A DNA stretch of 11,621 bases from Anaerolineales bacterium UBA6668 (GTDB taxonomy: Bacteria; Chloroflexota; Anaerolineae; Anaerolineales; UBA6668): the NCBI GenBank assembly GCA_002455215.1, contig DKKK01000045.1:12251-23871 (forward strand). Direction: 5' to 3'. A program made the translations under genes and the position numbers. A model generated the notes under the pieces. It was not told the DNA's origin, made no database searches, and worked only from the letters and a program-made list of their open reading frames with translations. Shown in pieces: positions 7,386 through 11,621 of this stretch; within the stretch, counting starts at the first letter, position 1, and the number at the start of each line of letters is the position of its first letter.

Positions 7386-7396
7386 CCAGTTGCACC

Positions 7397-7429
7397 AAAA
7401 GGGTGTGCCCAAACGGGCACACCCTTTTT
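7397..7429 (+). terminator. Strong intrinsic terminator after the binding-protein gene
   Basis: A perfect 14-base inverted repeat (AAAAGGGTGTGCCC at 7397-7410 and its complement at 7415-7428) with an AAAC loop, ending in five T. It starts 12 bases after the stop codon. It separates the binding-protein gene from the ATPase and permease genes that must work with it, so it probably allows partial read-through or isolates a strongly expressed gene. Confidence 0.9.
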
Positions 7430-7738
7430 CAAAACAATTGTGAATAGGATCGCAAACCACCGCCCCAATGCCTAGCGCTTGTGTGAAAACCGGTGGGCGC
7501 ACCGTGTGACCATCCCAAAAACATGGCGTGGTGCTAAATTGACGAGATAAACCACCGCTTAAACTGAACGCGATTCAATTTTTTAACACAACCAGTTTAC
7601 CAGTTATTCTTGTGGAACTCCGAATGGTAATTTTTTTCAAAACGCACAAGCGAACCCAATGCTCCCCATGAGTTTCAACAAACGAGCAACAATCATCCGC
7701 CTGTTTTTGTGTAATGGGCTAATGTTTACACCTTTCCA
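7430..7738 (+). promoter_or_regulatory. Intergenic region before the ATPase gene, with a candidate promoter and repeats
   Basis: No gene is supported in these 309 bases. The best promoter candidate is TTAACA (7583-7588; 5 of 6), 16 bases, then TATTCT (7605-7610; 4 of 6), giving a leader of about 120 bases. Just upstream, TGAACGCGATTCA (7565-7577) is a short imperfect dyad. AAACCACCGC occurs twice (7454-7463 and 7549-7558), and GCGTGGT at 7526-7532 could pair with either copy if one base bulges. I see no Shine-Dalgarno before the ATG at 7739. Confidence 0.35.
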
Positions 7739-9244
7739 ATGAAAATAGAATTTCGCAATATTCACAAACGTTTTGGCGCAGTTCATGCTAACAACGACGT
7801 ATCCTTTATTGTTCCAACTGGAAAAATTTACGGGTTGATTGGCGAGAACGGGGCTGGAAAAAGCACATTAATGAAGCAACTTTCTGGCTATTTTTCATCC
7901 GATTCAGGGCAAATCTTGCTAGATGACCGTCCGGTAAAAATTGTCTCCCCAGCAGATGCGGTTCGGCAAGGCATTGGGATGTTGCACCAAGACCCGTTGG
8001 ATTTCCCCCCCATGCGCCTGCTAGAGAATTTTATGACGGCTTGCAATCATGGGGTGATTTTGCCCCAAAGCGCCGCACTCAAAGCTTTTAATGATTTATG
8101 CAAGCAGTTTGACTTCGACTTAGACCCGAATGCTTTTGTTAACGAAGTTACCGTAGGGGAACGCCAGCAATTAGAAATCATCCGGCTGTTGTGGCTGGGG
8201 GTTCGCACCTTAATTTTAGACGAACCCACCACGGGTATTTCTGCCATCCAAAAGGTGAAGCTTTTTCAAACCTTGAAAAAGCTTGCACAGCAAGGAATGT
8301 CCATCTTATTTGTTTCACACAAGCTAGAAGATGTGCAAGAATTATGTGGCGAATTGGCAGTGCTAAAGCGCGGTGTCTTGGTGGGCACACTGACCGCGCC
8401 ATTTGACGAAAGGAAGATGGTGCAGTTAATGTTTGACCAAGCATTTGAACTGCACCCACGTTCCGATGTGCCGCTGGGCGATAGCGCGTTGGACTTAAAA
8501 GACGTGACCATTGTTGAAGGTCCAAACCGCATGGAACACGCCAATTTGCAGGTACGAAAAGGTGAAGTGATTGGCATTGCCGGTTTGGAAGGCTCTGGGC
8601 AACGTTTGTTGATGCAATCCTGTGCAGGTTTACTGCGCCCCCTTTCTGGGTACACAGCTATCAATGGGATAGACCTTTCTGGCAAGGGTTATCCGTTCTT
8701 TGAGCAAAATGGTGTGGCTTTCTTACCCGCTGACCGCTTGGTAGAAGGCTTGGTGTCTGGCATGACCATTGCTGAACACGCTGTTTTGCTGGCTCAAAAA
8801 GAAAAACGCCCGGAAGGCAAGGGCTTGTTTATTAATTGGAAGGCGGCAATTGAAGAAAGCGATAGCCGCATTAAGGATTTCCGCATCAAGGGCAGACCCG
8901 AGAGCACCGTCAATTCACTTTCGGGTGGCAATCAGCAACGGACACAGCTGGCTTTACTCCCTGCCAAAATTAGTGTGCTGATTATGGAACACCCCACCCG
9001 TGGGCTGGATATTGAGTCGGCAAACTATATTTGGGACAAACTGTTAAAACGGCGTGACCAAGGCGCGTGTATTTTGTATTCATCCGCTGACTTAGACGAG
9101 ATTTTACAGTACAGCGACCGTGTGTTGGTGTGCTTTGCAAACCGCATCCATGCCATTGTGCCGCGCAAAGAACTTTCGTCCGAAGACTTGGGTTATCTCA
9201 TTGGCGGAAAATCTCTGAGTGACCTAAAATCACTGGCTATGTAA
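7739..9244 (+). CDS. Nucleoside/sugar-type ABC transporter ATPase with two nucleotide-binding domains
   Basis: A 501-residue cytoplasmic ATPase of the RbsA/YufO-like double-domain type that powers the two permeases downstream. The first domain is complete: Walker A GENGAGKST (35-43), Q-loop LHQDP (about 83), signature VGERQQLE (about 139-146), Walker B LILDEPT (158-164) and H-loop VSHK (His194). The second domain is degenerate, as usual in this family: Walker A is GLEGSGQR (282-289), the signature LSGGNQQ (394-400) is intact, Walker B reads LIMEHPT (414-420) with His where the catalytic Glu would sit, and the H-loop is YSSADLDE without His. So probably one productive ATP site. The start ATG 7739 gives a standard N-terminus (MKIEFRNIHKRFGA) but has no visible Shine-Dalgarno. 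The first permease follows after 32 bases. Closest functional comparison is the BMP-linked nucleoside transporter (YufO/NupA type). Confidence 0.92.
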   Translation: MKIEFRNIHKRFGAVHANNDVSFIVPTGKIYGLIGENGAGKSTLMKQLSGYFSSDSGQILLDDRPVKIVSPADAVRQGIGMLHQDPLDFPPMRLLENFMTACNHGVILPQSAALKAFNDLCKQFDFDLDPNAFVNEVTVGERQQLEIIRLLWLGVRTLILDEPTTGISAIQKVKLFQTLKKLAQQGMSILFVSHKLEDVQELCGELAVLKRGVLVGTLTAPFDERKMVQLMFDQAFELHPRSDVPLGDSALDLKDVTIVEGPNRMEHANLQVRKGEVIGIAGLEGSGQRLLMQSCAGLLRPLSGYTAINGIDLSGKGYPFFEQNGVAFLPADRLVEGLVSGMTIAEHAVLLAQKEKRPEGKGLFINWKAAIEESDSRIKDFRIKGRPESTVNSLSGGNQQRTQLALLPAKISVLIMEHPTRGLDIESANYIWDKLLKRRDQGACILYSSADLDEILQYSDRVLVCFANRIHAIVPRKELSSEDLGYLIGGKSLSDLKSLAM

Positions 9245-9276
9245 CCTGCTTTTGCCAAGCTGGAATAGGCTTTTCC

Positions 9277-10317
9277 ATGAAAAAACTATCTTCTACTCAA
9301 ATCATTTTTGGTTTACTGCCTTTGGTGCTTTCGTTAGTCGTGGTGTCTTTGTTAATCATTGTGTTGGGGCAAAATCCAATGACCGTGATGGGGACGCTCA
9401 TTACTGGGGCAATCGGCACCGATGTAAAAATTGCCGATTCACTGGTGGCTTGGGTTTCACTAGCCATTGTGAGCATGGGCTTGATGGTCACTTTCCGTGC
9501 GGGACAATGGAATATTGGCATGGAAGGGCAAATTATGCTGGGCGCAATTGCGGCATACGCGGCTGGGCGGGTGGTTTGGAATAGCCCGGGCGTTATTGGC
9601 ATCCCGGTGATGATTCTGGCGGGCATGGCAGGGGGCGCATTTTGGGCAATGTTGGTGGCGCTCTTGCGCATTTATGGGGGCGTACACGAAATTTTTGCCG
9701 GTTTGGGGCTAAATTTTGTCACGACTTCCATCACAATCTACCTGATTTCCAAGCCGTGGAAGCCCGCCGGCAGTAGCTCAGTTTCCACATCTGAGTTGTT
9801 GCCCGAAACATTGTGGTTGCAAACATTGCCGGGATTGCGGATTAGCATCGTGGCGGTGGTGCTTGCCCTGCTTGCCACCTTACTCATTTATTTCTCCTTG
9901 CGGGGCACATTTTGGGGCTTGCGCTTGAAAGCGGTTGGGCTGAACCCACGCGGTGCCACTCTGATGGGCGTTCCAACGGCTCCAACCCTGCTCAGTTCCT
10001 ACATTGTCTGTGGCATGGCGGCTGGCTTGGCGGGCGCACTGCTCTTAACTGGGGTTCGCCACCAGATTGTCAACAACATTTCATCGGGTTACGGTTTTAC
10101 CGGAATCTTAATTGTCCTGCTCGCTGGAAAATTTCCCATCCTAGTGCCCCTTGCCGCCCTAATTTTTGCCGGTTTGGGAGTCGGGGGTACTGCGATTCGC
10201 TTATCGCTCAAATTGGACTCGTCTTTGGCGGGCATTGTCACGGCTTTGCTGGTCCTGATGTTTGAAATTGCACAGGGCTTACAAAGTAAATACGGTAAAA
10301 CGATAAAGGACCAATAA
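9277..10317 (+). CDS. ABC transporter permease, BPD_transp_2 family (nucleoside type, first subunit)
   Basis: A 346-residue hydrophobic inner-membrane protein, one half of the translocation channel. It has about eight to ten membrane segments beginning with a long hydrophobic stretch at 9-31. Diagnostic elements: FRAGQWNIGMEGQIMLGA near 73-90 (the 'NiG.EGQ...Ga' hallmark of the family), HEIFAGLGLNF near 137-147 and LRLKAVGLNPRGATLMGV near 215-232, the cytoplasmic loop expected to contact the ATPase. It resembles YufP/NupB-type subunits. GGAATAGG at 9262-9269 is a weak ribosome binding site before ATG 9277. It sits 32 bases after the ATPase gene and four bases before the second permease, so the three genes form one operon. 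The family also includes sugar and LivH/LivM permeases; the BMP-containing binding protein upstream favours nucleosides. Confidence 0.9.
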   Translation: MKKLSSTQIIFGLLPLVLSLVVVSLLIIVLGQNPMTVMGTLITGAIGTDVKIADSLVAWVSLAIVSMGLMVTFRAGQWNIGMEGQIMLGAIAAYAAGRVVWNSPGVIGIPVMILAGMAGGAFWAMLVALLRIYGGVHEIFAGLGLNFVTTSITIYLISKPWKPAGSSSVSTSELLPETLWLQTLPGLRISIVAVVLALLATLLIYFSLRGTFWGLRLKAVGLNPRGATLMGVPTAPTLLSSYIVCGMAAGLAGALLLTGVRHQIVNNISSGYGFTGILIVLLAGKFPILVPLAALIFAGLGVGGTAIRLSLKLDSSLAGIVTALLVLMFEIAQGLQSKYGKTIKDQ

Positions 10318-10321
10318 CATC

Positions 10322-11257
10322 ATGTGGGAAGCATTACTTCAAATTTTTTCAATTACCAGTTTGAGTGCGGTCATCACCGCCTCTTCACCGCTGATTTTCG
10401 CATCTTTGGGTGAAACCCTGAATGAACGGGGTGGCGTGATTAACCTTTCGGTAGAAGGGAGCATGATGCTGGGCGCAATGACGGCGTTCATTGTCACCAA
10501 AGTGACTGGCAATATCTATTTAGGCATGCTTGCGGCTATGCTGGTGGGGATGGCAATGGCATTGATTGTGGCGTTTGGGAGCATCACCCTCCACCGCGAC
10601 CAAGTGGCAATTGGCTTTATTCTCGCCATTTTGGGGCAAGAACTGAGCTCATTTTTGGGTGCGCCGTGGGTTCGCCAACCGATCCAAGGCGTTCAACCCT
10701 TCAAAATCCCGTTTTTGGGCGATATTCCGATCATTGGACCCTTGCTTTTTGACCATGACATCCTAACTTATGCGAGTTTATTGCTAATTCTTGGCATGTG
10801 GTGGCTGTTCTACCGCACCCAGCCTGGGCTAAAACTGCGTGGCGTAGGCGACAAACCAGCGGCGGCGTTTGCTCGCGGTGTCAATGTCAACTTCATGCGC
10901 TATGTTTACACCTTAGCGGGTGGGGCACTCATTGGTTTGGGTGGGGCGGCATTTTCCTTGTGGGTGCAGTTGGGCTGGAGCCACAACCACACCGCCGGTT
11001 TCGGCTGGATTGCGCTGGCGATTGTCATTTTTGGCGGTTGGCATCCCCTGCGTGTGGCTTTGGGGTGCTATCTCTTTGGGCTTTTACGCGCATCGGCAAC
11101 CGAGCTTCAGCCAATTTTTCCCAACTTGCCGGTTCAAGTATTCCCGCTCTTGCCATTTCCCTTAATGATTTTGACCTTAGTATTTTTCAATAGTCAAGGT
11201 CTAAAACGCCTGCTCAGCTATCTGCCCATTGGTCTTTCGCGCAATATCCAATCCTGA
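10322..11257 (+). CDS. ABC transporter permease, BPD_transp_2 family (nucleoside type, second subunit)
   Basis: A 311-residue inner-membrane protein that forms the other half of the channel. Hallmarks: ETLNERGGVINLSVEGSMML near 31-50 (typical of YufQ/NupC-type subunits, which begin directly with this block), QVAIGFILAILGQELSSF near 94-111, LRGVGDKPAAAFARGV near 172-187 (the ATPase-contact loop) and GWIALAIVIFGGWHP near 228-242. It lacks the longer N-terminal hydrophobic stretch of the first permease, as expected for this paralogue pair. AAAGGA (10305-10310) lies 11 bases before ATG 10322, within the end of the previous gene. The stop codon at 11255-11257 is immediately followed by a terminator, so this is the last gene of the operon. 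Confidence 0.9.
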   Translation: MWEALLQIFSITSLSAVITASSPLIFASLGETLNERGGVINLSVEGSMMLGAMTAFIVTKVTGNIYLGMLAAMLVGMAMALIVAFGSITLHRDQVAIGFILAILGQELSSFLGAPWVRQPIQGVQPFKIPFLGDIPIIGPLLFDHDILTYASLLLILGMWWLFYRTQPGLKLRGVGDKPAAAFARGVNVNFMRYVYTLAGGALIGLGGAAFSLWVQLGWSHNHTAGFGWIALAIVIFGGWHPLRVALGCYLFGLLRASATELQPIFPNLPVQVFPLLPFPLMILTLVFFNSQGLKRLLSYLPIGLSRNIQS

Positions 11258-11296
11258 CTTGCCAGCCGCGCCCCCGAAGGCTTGGGGCAAGTTTTT
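11257..11296 (+). terminator. Intrinsic terminator of the transporter operon
   Basis: ACTTGCC (11257-11263) pairs with GGCAAGT (11286-11292), with an inner AGCC/GGCT helix, followed by a run of five T (11292-11296). The stem begins at the last base of the permease stop codon. Confidence 0.7.
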
Positions 11297-11377
11297 GTGC
11301 AAGATTAGGCTCTGTGCGTCATATTAAAAGGCGACCTACTTTCGCGAATCTGTCATTTGATTTGCCAATCCACGGTT
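11297..11377. other. Gene-free spacer between two terminators
   Basis: About 80 bases between the operon terminator and a second terminator, with no supported ORF. The fragment GGCGACCTACTTTCGCG at 11330-11346 looks like the 3' end of a reversed 5S rRNA, but the match does not continue. Confidence 0.3.
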
Positions 11378-11410
11378 AATGCCAATAGAAACCGCTATTG
11401 GCATTTTTCT
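11378..11410 (+). terminator. Second intrinsic terminator downstream of the operon
   Basis: A perfect 11-base inverted repeat, AATGCCAATAG (11378-11388) and CTATTGGCATT (11395-11405), six-base loop, followed by a T-rich tail (TTTTTCTTTT, from 11404). It points to the plus strand. It could back up the terminator at 11257-11296 or end a short transcript starting after it. Confidence 0.8.
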
Positions 11411-11414
11411 TTTC

Positions 11415-11621
11415 ATTCGCTGAAAAATTGGTGAGTGCTCAGGCATAGTGAAACAAACAATGATGTTGGGTTGCCACAGATAAGTGTGAAACAACCTAAA
11501 AATAGCACCTATCCAAATTCAGCATAATCTCCCAAGCCGAAAAAGCTGTGTTACGGACAGAGACGCTTTACCGATACACTCCTGATTCGGTACGCAGATT
11601 GAACGGATTATCGGATGACGC
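11415..11621. other. Right-edge region without a supported gene
   Basis: No convincing gene is visible. A GTG at 11549 opens a frame that stays open to the right edge (about 24 codons, VLRTETLYRYTPDS at its start), but it has no ribosome binding site. The last about 40 bases (ACGCAGATTGAACGGATTAT and after) resemble the low-complexity CGGATT/ACGCAG intergenic repeats I recall from some environmental bacterial genomes; this is a recollection and not a measured match. Confidence 0.25.

Noticed and set aside
11330..11346. 5S rRNA 3' end on the minus strand
   Set aside because: The 17-base similarity ends abruptly and the rest of a 5S gene is absent.

Overview
The window most resembles a Chloroflexota genome (Anaerolineae-like or Herpetosiphon-like). 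The basis is a long lipoprotein with an Ala/Pro/Thr/Glu-rich linker directly after its lipobox cysteine, mid-range GC, and BMP-type transporter proteins close in style to those of that phylum. This is inference from sequence style and not a phylogenetic result. No rRNA, tRNA, insertion sequence, phage gene or CRISPR array is visible.

Left part (1-2626, minus strand): the edge of a specialised-metabolism locus. It holds a short non-ribosomal peptide synthetase (adenylation plus carrier domain, no condensation domain), followed 26 bases later by a GT4-type glycosyltransferase that runs off the left edge. A good sigma-70-like promoter lies upstream of the synthetase. This part looks AT-richer than the rest.

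Divergent intergenic region (about 2590-2877): AT-rich, with a 17-base palindrome, a pair of 9-base direct repeats and a possible second minus-strand promoter.

Right part (2878-11257, plus strand): a purine salvage and uptake locus. It contains adenine deaminase (ade), whose start overlaps the stop of a 29-codon upstream ORF; a 816-residue lipoprotein joining two different substrate-binding proteins (LivK-like, then BMP/PnrA-like); a strong intrinsic terminator; a double-domain ABC ATPase; and two BPD_transp_2-type permeases ending at another terminator. The lipoprotein gene has its own near-consensus promoter. The inferred logic is that the lipoprotein captures ligand outside the membrane, the ATPase and two permeases import a nucleoside or nucleobase, and Ade converts adenine to hypoxanthine for salvage. 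The terminator between the binding-protein gene and the ATPase gene would let the binding protein be made in excess.

Right edge (11258-11621): a terminator, a second orphan terminator about 80 bases further on, and a stretch with no gene I can support.

The most unusual item is the fused two-family binding protein. Next are the coupled upstream ORF before ade and the small initiation-type NRPS paired with a glycosyltransferase.
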